Shown here: positions 26,956 to 32,475 of the stretch, in pieces
Position numbering within the stretch: position 1 is the stretch's first letter
Layout of the letters: the number at the start of each line of letters is the position of its first letter
DNA from: CAYFQV01 sp964654185
GTDB lineage: Bacteria; Spirochaetota; Spirochaetia; DSM-27196; PWMO01
DNA: 32,475 bases
Reading direction: 5' to 3'
NCBI GenBank assembly: GCA_964654185.1
Contig: CAZZIE010000042.1
Span: 1-32,475, forward strand
Translations under genes and position numbers: made by a program
The notes under the pieces: model-generated
Database searches by the model: none
What the model was told of the DNA's origin: nothing
Seen by the model: the letters and a program-made list of their open reading frames with translations, nothing else

Positions 26956-28203
26956 TCAGGCCTTCGCGGCTGCCGGCTCGCCGGCCCACTCCTTCACCGC
27001 CTTCGCCAGCTCCTTGCCGCGTTGACGGATCAGGTTCAAATCCTCTTCGGTGGGGGCGCCCTTGAACTCCACCGGCTCCAGGAAGTCCCACTTCATCTTG
27101 TGACGCTCCACCAGGTGGTCGAGCTCCTTCTGGGCGCCGCCGGACCATCCGTAGGAGCCGAAGCGGAAGGCCTTCCGGTTCTGCGCCTTCTTCTTGCCCA
27201 GCTCGTCCACGACGTTGGCCATGGGCGGGAACATGGCGTACTCGTAGGTCGGCATGCCGAGAACCACGCCGGAGGACTCCCAGACCGACTGGAGAACGTA
27301 ACTGACGTGGGTTTCGGGGACGCGGTGCACGTGGACCGTGATCCCCTCCTCTTCGATCGCCTCGACAATGGGGTCCACCGCCATTCCGGTCATGCCGTAC
27401 ATGCTTCCCCATATGACGGTTATCTCGGGCTTGGCGGGGCCCTTGGAGTAGCTCGCGTAGCGAACGTAGTCGTTCACGATCTTCATGGGGTCCTTGCGCC
27501 AGACAATGCCGTGGCCCGGAGCAATGATGTCGATGTCTACGTCCGCCAGCTTATCGATGGCCTTCTTCGTCGGCATGGAGAAGGCGGCCACAATGTTGGC
27601 GAAATAGCGGCTCGCCTCCCGCTCGAAGAAGTCGATCTGCTCCTGGGTGAGCTGGTCGTCGTAGGGGGCATCCGAGTCGACACTCCCGAAGGCGCCGAAA
27701 GCGTCGCAGGGAAAGAGGGTCTTCGACTTGGTATCGTAGGTCGCCATGGTCTCGGGCCAGTGGACGTTGGGGATCTCCTCGAACATCAGGACGCGGCCGT
27801 TCCCGAGATCCAGGGTATCCCCGGACTTCACGACGTTTATCTTGTTGGTAATGTCGTAGAAGCTCTCCAGGAGCGCCTTTGCCCGCTCGGTGCAGTAGAT
27901 CTCGAAGTCTCCCCGAAGCTTCTTGAAGGGCTCGAGCCACCCGGAGTGGTCGGGCTCCATATGGTTAATGATGACGTAGTCGATGTCCTCGAGGGCGACG
28001 TTCATCTGGTCGAGCTGTTCGAAGAGGGTCTCCGGCACGCCGTCCCAGGTGCACACGCCGTCAATGATGGCCGCCTTTTCTCCCTTCACAATGAAGGAGT
28101 TCAGGGCAATGCCGTTCGGAATGGGCCACATGCCCTCGAACTTGATGTTGTCGACGTTCGCGGAAAGCCGATACACACCGTCGGTTACTTCAGTCGTTCT
28201 CAT
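26956..28203 (-). CDS. fprA: Flavodiiron protein (A-type flavoprotein, oxygen/NO reductase)
   Basis: 415 residues. The family reduces O2 to water or NO to N2O in the cytoplasm of anaerobes, receiving electrons usually from rubredoxin. Residues 1-250 are a metallo-beta-lactamase-like diiron domain with every ligand visible: H81, E83, D85 and H86 in NHMEPDHSGWL, H148 in NVHWPETM, D167 in FPCDAFG, and H231 in APGHGIVWR. Residues about 262-405 are a flavodoxin domain binding FMN (VIWGSMYGMTGMAV, VLGMPTYEYAMFPP, FRFGSYGWSGGA). The start is supported by AGAGGTGAGGA. The C-terminus PAAAKA is followed by an 18-bp repeat array that is open in the -1 frame. A palindrome overlaps its promoter. It occupies its own unit. 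Confidence 0.97.
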   Translation of the reverse strand: MRTTEVTDGVYRLSANVDNIKFEGMWPIPNGIALNSFIVKGEKAAIIDGVCTWDGVPETLFEQLDQMNVALEDIDYVIINHMEPDHSGWLEPFKKLRGDFEIYCTERAKALLESFYDITNKINVVKSGDTLDLGNGRVLMFEEIPNVHWPETMATYDTKSKTLFPCDAFGAFGSVDSDAPYDDQLTQEQIDFFEREASRYFANIVAAFSMPTKKAIDKLADVDIDIIAPGHGIVWRKDPMKIVNDYVRYASYSKGPAKPEITVIWGSMYGMTGMAVDPIVEAIEEEGITVHVHRVPETHVSYVLQSVWESSGVVLGMPTYEYAMFPPMANVVDELGKKKAQNRKAFRFGSYGWSGGAQKELDHLVERHKMKWDFLEPVEFKGAPTEEDLNLIRQRGKELAKAVKEWAGEPAAAKA

Positions 28204-28233
28204 TATTCCTCACCTCTTCGCTCAGGAATTGTA

Positions 28234-28267
28234 TAGATAATCTAATACCGATTCAGCCTTGGTTCAA
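28234..28267 (-). promoter_or_regulatory. fprA promoter overlapped by a TAGAT-N-ATCTA palindrome
   Basis: On the minus strand TTGAAC (complement of 28262-28267) and TAGATT (complement of 28239-28244) are 17 bp apart. The -10 is part of a perfect palindrome TAGAT-N-ATCTA (28234-28244), set in an AT-rich patch that is unusual in this region. The shape and 1-nt centre resemble PerR/Fur-type boxes, but the match to those consensuses is only partial. Confidence 0.5.
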
Positions 28268-28708
28268 GCGCTTCGTTATCTCCCGATCCAGGGCGTTCGC
28301 AAAGGCCTGCAGTTCCCGCCGCCCCAGGGTGCGGCCGCCTTCCCGGTGGATCCCGTCCTGCCGGAGCTCGTACATGAAGTCCCGGAGCGACCGCCGTTCG
28401 GCAATGTTCTCACGCGTGAAGACATCCCCGCGATCGTTGAGCACGGTTACGCCGCGCGCCGTCACCTCTTCGGCGAAGGGCAGATCCCGCGTCACCACCA
28501 GATCGGTCGCCGCCGCGCGCTCGCCGATGTAGCGATCCGCGGCGTCTTTCCCCTTTTCCAGAACCACCTGCGTTACCTGCGGGTCTTTCCCTTCGGGAAC
28601 CGATCGGTCACCGACCATGGTGACCGAAACGCCCTCCCGTCCAGCGGCACGGGCAAGGAGCTTCCGCGCCTCCCGGGCGCAGGAGTCAACATCCACCCAG
28701 ACGGTCAT
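28253..28708 (-). CDS. UPF0178 (YaiI/YqxD) family protein
   Basis: 151 residues, the family's usual size. UPF0178 proteins are PIN-like in fold and have no firmly established function. Visible family features are the N-terminal WVDVDSCAREARKLL (normally D-D-CP, with the Pro replaced by Ala here), a central DAADRYIGERAAATDLVVTRDLPFAEEV (the D-x-x-D and T-R-D-x-P-L-A patterns), VLNDRGDVFTRENIAERRSLRDF, and C-terminal ELQAFANALDREITKRL. The acidic residues could bind a metal as in nucleases, but no activity is claimed. Its start overlaps the manA stop as ATGA, so it is cotranslated with manA. Its 3-prime end contains the -35 box of fprA. Confidence 0.88.
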   Translation of the reverse strand: MTVWVDVDSCAREARKLLARAAGREGVSVTMVGDRSVPEGKDPQVTQVVLEKGKDAADRYIGERAAATDLVVTRDLPFAEEVTARGVTVLNDRGDVFTRENIAERRSLRDFMYELRQDGIHREGGRTLGRRELQAFANALDREITKRLNQG

Positions 28709-29892
28709 ACTGCGTCCGGCACTCCGGCAACGTAGACCACGCCCTCTCCTTTCAGTGTAATACCGCCGGCCCGGGCCGTGGCAAAGAGAGAGTGTCCCCG
28801 GGATAACGGCTGCCCGTCTCCCGCATCCGATTCGGCGCGTGCCGTCACCGCGCCTTCGACGCAGAGCAGGACCCGCGGGGTCTCTCTGCCGCGGAGGTTC
28901 GACTCCTCTGCCGACGTGACCGCAACCCGGCGCAACTCGAACTCCTCCGCCGCCGTGAAGAAGCGCTCCACTCCGGGATCATCGTCGGGTTGCGGAAGGA
29001 GCACCGGCGGCCGCTCGGCGGTGAACACGAGGGATGAGAGAAGCTCCTCAACGTCTACGTGCTTCGTCGTCAGGCCGCCGCGGAGCACGTTGTCCGAGCT
29101 CGCCATGACCTCCACCCCCACGCCGGAGAGGTAGGCGTGCAGCGTCTGTGCCGGCAGGAAGAGCGCCTCTCCGGGCTGGAGACGTATGCAGTTCAGGTAG
29201 AGCGGCGCCAGTACGCCGATATCGTTGCCGTGCTGGCCGCGGAGCTCGGCGATCCACCGGTGGTGCGGCTCGCTGCTGTCGCCGAAGCGTTCCTGCGCCT
29301 CCTGGAGGAGCCGGCCGTTTGCATCGTCCCCAAGAGTCATGAGATGTCGAAAGAACGTCGCCAGGCCCCAGGGGCCCTTGTCGCGGGAGAGAGTATCCAC
29401 GGCGTCGCGGACGGTGGAGAGGCCGGCAAACTCCTCGAGGATCTCCTCGACGGGGCGGAAGCCCCGGAGCGCCCAGAACTCCGTGAGGGCGGTGATGAGC
29501 TCGGGTTTGTGGTTGCGGTCTCGGTAGTTGCGGTGGTAGGCATCCCGAGGGATCCCTTCGGCGTCTTCCCGGGCGAAGCCGGCGTCGGCCTGGTCCCTGC
29601 GAGGGTGGGATTGGATGGACAGTGCCCGCTCTGCAGCAAGAACTTTGAAGAGAAAGGGCAAGGTCGCCCCGAAGCGGCGCACCACGGTGCGGCCGAGCAC
29701 GCGGTCCGGGTCCTCAACGATGAGTTCGGAGAGCAGACGGCTCCCGCCGGCGGTATGCACGGTGGAGGGCGCCTTCGGGTGGGCCCCCATCCACAACTCC
29801 GCGCAGGGCGTGCCCGCGAGGTCATCGCGGTCGAGAAGCCGTGGAATGGCGGTGGTCGAACCCCAGTCGTAGTGCTGAATGGGGTTGGTCAT
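28705..29892 (-). CDS. manA: Mannose-6-phosphate isomerase, type I
   Basis: 395 residues from the chosen start (E. coli 391). It interconverts mannose-6-phosphate and fructose-6-phosphate with Zn2+. Metal-site motifs are visible: SIQSHPRR (Gln and His), HKPELITALTEFWALRGFRP (Glu), and FLPAQTLHAYLSGVGVEVMASSDNVLRGGLT (His). The N-terminus begins TNPIQHYDWGSTTAIPRLL, as in the family. The ATG at 29892 is preferred to one 14 codons earlier because the strong promoter (29916-29944) would start transcription near 29909, downstream of the earlier ATG. The ribosome site is weak (GTGGAA). It is followed by a coupled UPF0178 gene. Confidence 0.95.
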   Translation of the reverse strand: MTNPIQHYDWGSTTAIPRLLDRDDLAGTPCAELWMGAHPKAPSTVHTAGGSRLLSELIVEDPDRVLGRTVVRRFGATLPFLFKVLAAERALSIQSHPRRDQADAGFAREDAEGIPRDAYHRNYRDRNHKPELITALTEFWALRGFRPVEEILEEFAGLSTVRDAVDTLSRDKGPWGLATFFRHLMTLGDDANGRLLQEAQERFGDSSEPHHRWIAELRGQHGNDIGVLAPLYLNCIRLQPGEALFLPAQTLHAYLSGVGVEVMASSDNVLRGGLTTKHVDVEELLSSLVFTAERPPVLLPQPDDDPGVERFFTAAEEFELRRVAVTSAEESNLRGRETPRVLLCVEGAVTARAESDAGDGQPLSRGHSLFATARAGGITLKGEGVVYVAGVPDAV

Positions 29893-29915
29893 GGGCAGGA
29901 GTTCCACGATGATCA

Positions 29916-29944
29916 AGTGTAGTCGCGCCCACATTGGGCGTCAA
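29916..29944 (-). promoter_or_regulatory. Promoter of manA-UPF0178
   Basis: On the minus strand TTGACG (complement of 29939-29944) and TACACT (complement of 29916-29921) are 17 bp apart. The -35 box lies in the first unit of a 21-bp repeat. It decides the manA start codon. Confidence 0.65.
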
Positions 29945-30066
29945 CGCGCGCCCACTGGGCGTCACCGCGCGCCGTCGGCGGGCAACCGTGGCGCGGCGGG
30001 CAACCGTGGCGCGGCGGGCAACCGTGGCGCGGCGGGCAACCGTGGCGACGGCGGGCAACCGTGGCG
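29935..30066. repeat. Tandem repeat arrays between divergent manA and pfp
   Basis: The 365-bp gap between manA and pfp has no gene. Two 21-bp units (29935-29955 and 29956-29976) share most positions. They are followed by five 18-bp units CGGCGGGCAACCGTGGCG at 29976, 29994, 30012, 30030 and 30049, identical except that one extra A (30048) interrupts the phase before the last. The array is open in several frames on both strands because it is repetitive, not because it codes. Confidence 0.92.
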
Positions 30067-30113
30067 GCGGTGGTGTGCCGCGCCGTGCAGAGGCGACCTC
30101 CGCGCCGGCGGCG

Positions 30114-30143
30114 TTGATTCTCCCGGTGGCGGCGAGCTAAGAT
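30114..30143 (+). promoter_or_regulatory. Candidate promoter of pfp
   Basis: TTGATT (30114-30119) and TAAGAT (30138-30143) are 18 bp apart; TAAGAT lies in one of the few AT-richer spots of this stretch. It predicts a leader of about 108 nt. Confidence 0.45.
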
Positions 30144-30171
30144 CGAGGCGCCGGGCCGGAGACCGCGGATG

Positions 30172-30217
30172 TCCCGGCATCGCCGGGTGATTTCCCGGCA
30201 TCGCGGCGCAGCGCCGC
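30172..30217 (+). repeat. Repeat and hairpins in the pfp leader
   Basis: TCCCGGCATCGC occurs at 30172-30183 and 30193-30204 (period 21). The first copy forms CCCGG-CATCG-CCGGG (30173-30187); the second runs into a GCGGC/GCCGC hairpin (30203-30217). They lie between the predicted start of transcription and the AAGGAG ribosome site. Confidence 0.5.
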
Positions 30218-30257
30218 GCCGGAGTTCGAGTCGGAAACCCAACAGAAGGAGCGCGAG

Positions 30258-31913
30258 ATGGAAAGCTCAGTTCTGCAGAAGGCACGATATGAATACCAGC
30301 CGAAGCTGCCGCCGGCACTGACCGGCAATGTCGGCGCGATCGTTGCGCGGCTCGGCGAGCAGACCGAGTCGCTCTCCGACCAGGCGGAGCTCAAGAAGAT
30401 CTTCGAGCACACGTACGGCGCTCCCGTTGCCGAGCTTGTCGAGGGTGAGAATCCCGGTGCCGGGGAGGCGTACACAGTCGGTGTCGTCCTCTCCGGGGGG
30501 CAGGCCCCGGGCGGTCACAACGTCATTCTGGGCCTCCTGGAGGGCTTGAAGGGCGGTAACGCGGAGTCGAAGCTCCTGGGCTTTCAGAATGGACCCGGCG
30601 GTATCCTGAAGGACGATTGCATTGAGCTGACACCGAAGTTTGTTGCGGAGTACCGGAACACCGGCGGGTTCGACATGATCGGGTCGGGCCGCACGAAGAT
30701 CGAGACGGACGACCAGTTCGCCACCGCCCTTGAGGTGTGCAAGAAGCGCGGCATCGACGCGCTGGTCATCATTGGTGGGGACGACTCCAATACCAACGCA
30801 GCGCTCCTGGCGGAGTACTTCCGGGACCAGGGAAGCGACATACGGGTGATCGGTGTGCCCAAGACGATCGACGGCGATCTGAAGAACGAGTACGTGGAGT
30901 GCTCCTTCGGTTTCGACACGGCGGCAAAGACATACTCGGAGCTGATCGGCAATCTCGCCCGGGACGCGAACTCCGCCCGGAAGTACTGGCACTTCATCAA
31001 GCTCATGGGACGCTCGGCGTCGCACATTGCCCTGGAGTGCGCTCTGCAGACTCACCCGAACATCTGCATCATCGGCGAAGAGGTCGCGGCAAAGAGCCAG
31101 ACCCTCGATACCATCGTCGACGAGATTGTTCATGCCGTGAAAACCCGCAGTGACAATGGCTACAACTACGGCATTGTGCTGGTGCCCGAGGGGCTGATCG
31201 AGTCGATCCCGGAAATGAAGGGAATGATCGGCGAGATGAACGACATCCTCGCCACCGAGGCGCAGTACTTCGAGACCCTCCACACCTTCGAGGAGCAGGC
31301 GTCATGGATCAACAAGAAGCTCGGCCGCGATGCGTCGTACGTGTTCTCATCGCTCCCTGATGAGATTCAGCGGCAGCTCCTCATGGACCGGGATCCCCAC
31401 GGAAACGTCCAGGTCTCCCGTATAGAGACGGAGAAGCTCCTGATCGAGATGGTGGACACGCGCCTGGGTGAGATGAAGAGCGCCGGCAAGTTCGACGGCA
31501 AGTTCAGCGCCCTGCAGCACTTCTTCGGATATGAGGGTCGCTGTGCCTTTCCCTCCAACTTCGATTCCGACTACTGCTACTCCCTGGGATATACGGCGTA
31601 CGCCCTCATTGCCAACGGCCTGACGGGCTACATGGCTGCGGTGCGCAACCTCGCGAAACCGGTATCCGAATGGCAGGCGGCGGGTATTCCTCTGACCATG
31701 ATGATGAATCTGGAGCAGCGGAAGGGAAAGAAGAAACCCGTCATCAAGAAGGCGCTGGTCGAGCTCGATGGGCGACCCTTCCGGGAGTTCGCCTCCAGGC
31801 GCGATACCTGGGCGGTCCACAACAACTACCTCAATCCCGGCGCGATTCAGTACTTCGGGCCCGAGGAGGTTGCGAACCAGCCGACCATAACCCTGAAGCT
31901 CGAGCGGTTGTAG
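30258..31913 (+). CDS. pfp: PPi-dependent phosphofructokinase, long (spirochaete/plant beta) type
   Basis: 551 residues, matching the long PFP class rather than the 320-residue ATP enzyme. It reversibly phosphorylates fructose-6-phosphate with pyrophosphate, saving ATP in glycolysis. Visible sites are VVLSGGQAPGGHNVI (77-90), GGDDSNTNA (173-181, whose second Asp is a mark of PPi use), PKTIDGDLKN (201-210, catalytic Asp and specificity Lys), KLMGRSASHIALE (250-252 MGR, substrate binding) and, later, GYEGRCAFPSNFD and LGYTAYALIANGLTGYMA. AAGGAG precedes the ATG by six bases. The gene stands alone, divergent from manA and convergent with a PfkB kinase. PPi rather than ATP use is well supported by the GGDD motif. 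Confidence 0.96.
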   Translation: MESSVLQKARYEYQPKLPPALTGNVGAIVARLGEQTESLSDQAELKKIFEHTYGAPVAELVEGENPGAGEAYTVGVVLSGGQAPGGHNVILGLLEGLKGGNAESKLLGFQNGPGGILKDDCIELTPKFVAEYRNTGGFDMIGSGRTKIETDDQFATALEVCKKRGIDALVIIGGDDSNTNAALLAEYFRDQGSDIRVIGVPKTIDGDLKNEYVECSFGFDTAAKTYSELIGNLARDANSARKYWHFIKLMGRSASHIALECALQTHPNICIIGEEVAAKSQTLDTIVDEIVHAVKTRSDNGYNYGIVLVPEGLIESIPEMKGMIGEMNDILATEAQYFETLHTFEEQASWINKKLGRDASYVFSSLPDEIQRQLLMDRDPHGNVQVSRIETEKLLIEMVDTRLGEMKSAGKFDGKFSALQHFFGYEGRCAFPSNFDSDYCYSLGYTAYALIANGLTGYMAAVRNLAKPVSEWQAAGIPLTMMMNLEQRKGKKKPVIKKALVELDGRPFREFASRRDTWAVHNNYLNPGAIQYFGPEEVANQPTITLKLERL

Positions 31914-31919
31914 TCGCAG

Positions 31920-31938
31920 CCACGGCCCGGGCCCGTGG
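31920..31938. terminator. GC hairpin between convergent pfp and the PfkB kinase
   Basis: CCACGG (31920-31925) pairs with CCGTGG (31933-31938) around a 7-nt loop. A second small CACGG/CCGTG pairing lies near 31963-31974. There is no T-tract. It sits in the 68-bp space between the two stop codons. Confidence 0.4.
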
Positions 31939-31981
31939 GCGCCTCGGTACCGCGCGCGGGAGCACGGCCCCGTGTGGCCGC

Positions 31982-32475
31982 TCAGTCACGTAGCGACCCG
32001 GGCTTCAGAACCCGGGCGTTGGCGGCGGCGCATTCATGGCCGAAACGAAGCGCTTCCAGGAGGGGACCACCCTCCAGGTGGCGATAGATGAAGCCCGCAG
32101 CGAACGCATCCCCCGATCCGGTGGCATTCAGCGGTTCGATCTCAATGGGCGGATCTTCGCGGACCTCACCCTCCTCCACGTAGAAGGTCGATCGCGGCCC
32201 CCGCGTGACAATGGGTACGACCCCGTGTTCGTGGTGGATGGCGATCATCTGCTCCCTTACCGCATCCAGAAGCTCCTTGTCGGCACCGTGCTCGCTCACA
32301 CCGCCGGCGGGTACCCGCTCCGGAAGAAAGGTCTGTACGAACTCCGCAATATTGGGCTTGATGAAGTGCGGACCACTCGACAGCGATTGCACCAGGTCGT
32401 CTCCACGGTAGTCCGTCAAAACGACAATCCCGTGGCGCCGCGCCTCCGCGACCATCCATGGGTAGAGGCTCGATG
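31982..32475 (-). CDS. PfkB-family carbohydrate kinase, N-terminus cut by the window edge
   Basis: About 164 C-terminal residues are present and the frame is open to the end of the window. The family phosphorylates sugars, nucleosides or sugar phosphates. Visible signatures are HFIKPNIAEF (the KPN-x-x-E motif), VPIVTRGPRSTFYVEEGEV, and the anion-hole/catalytic motif LNATGSGDAFAAGF, where GSGD carries the catalytic Asp; the usual first residue Asp of DTxGxGD is Asn here. The substrate is not determinable without the N-terminal lid region. Possible identities include 1-phosphofructokinase, fructokinase, tagatose-phosphate kinase or ribokinase. An ATG inside the frame (32455) is an internal Met rather than the start. 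Confidence 0.88.
   Translation of the reverse strand, partial: SSLYPWMVAEARRHGIVVLTDYRGDDLVQSLSSGPHFIKPNIAEFVQTFLPERVPAGGVSEHGADKELLDAVREQMIAIHHEHGVVPIVTRGPRSTFYVEEGEVREDPPIEIEPLNATGSGDAFAAGFIYRHLEGGPLLEALRFGHECAAANARVLKPGSLRD

Noticed and set aside
26834..27412. 192-codon frame overlapping the end of fprA
   Set aside because: Most of it is a shadow of fprA. Only its last 37 codons are kept as a possible -1 frame extension, reported as a finding.
29822..30190. Several repeat-rich open frames on both strands between manA and pfp
   Set aside because: They arise because the 18-bp repeat is a multiple of three and stop-free; no ribosome site, and they overlap both promoters.

Overview
This is a GC-rich, gene-dense bacterial chromosome segment made almost entirely of housekeeping and central-carbon genes. 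Several features suggest a spirochaete, probably near Spirochaeta/Alkalispirochaeta: a long PPi-dependent phosphofructokinase of the Borrelia/Treponema/plant-beta type, a DhnA-type class I aldolase, a UDPGP-family uridylyltransferase, a FakA-FakB (DAK2-DegV) fusion and a one-chain E1 dehydrogenase. No rRNA, tRNA, CRISPR array, transposase or prophage gene is visible, so the host assignment is an inference.

Layout, left to right. (1) 1-4057: a truncated class I fructose-bisphosphate aldolase is divergent from fucI-fucU (L-fucose isomerase and mutarotase), which ends at an intrinsic terminator and is followed by a DeoR-family regulator. (2) 4161-9622: a 2-oxoacid dehydrogenase complex in the unusual order E2-E3-E1, with E1 alpha and beta fused. 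(3) 10015-12564: a FakA-FakB fusion followed by plsY, which together look like a fatty acid to acyl-phosphate to lysophosphatidate module. (4) 12708-16248, minus strand: a translationally coupled DHH phosphoesterase, PHP-domain protein and sorbitol-6-phosphate-dehydrogenase-like SDR. (5) 16436-18479: UTP-sugar uridylyltransferase and a stand-alone hisI. (6) 18508-22396, minus strand: proA-proB-folB, then an unrecognised 56-residue basic protein with its own terminator, then dcd. (7) 22580-25288: gnd and aroF (DAHP synthase) convergent on a 165-bp palindromic element. (8) 25458-28203: asnS convergent with fprA (flavodiiron protein). (9) 28253-31913: manA and a UPF0178 gene divergent from pfp. 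A truncated PfkB-family kinase runs off the right edge.

Metabolically the window combines upper glycolysis and hexose-phosphate handling (FBA, PPi-PFK, ManA, PfkB kinase, UGP), the pentose phosphate pathway (Gnd), oxoacid oxidation (E1-E2-E3), lipid entry (FakAB-PlsY), amino-acid synthesis (ProAB, AroF, HisI), oxygen or NO detoxification (FprA) and nucleotide/folate chemistry (Dcd, FolB).

The most unusual non-coding signals are two 165-bp elements with 25-bp terminal inverted repeats whose ends supply the TAA stop codons of three genes, and several arrays of 18-21-bp GC-rich tandem repeats at gene ends and between divergent promoters. I found no obvious defence or mobile system. The best candidates for undescribed biology are the 165-bp element, the FakA-FakB-PlsY module, the DHH-PHP-SDR operon and the 56-residue protein.
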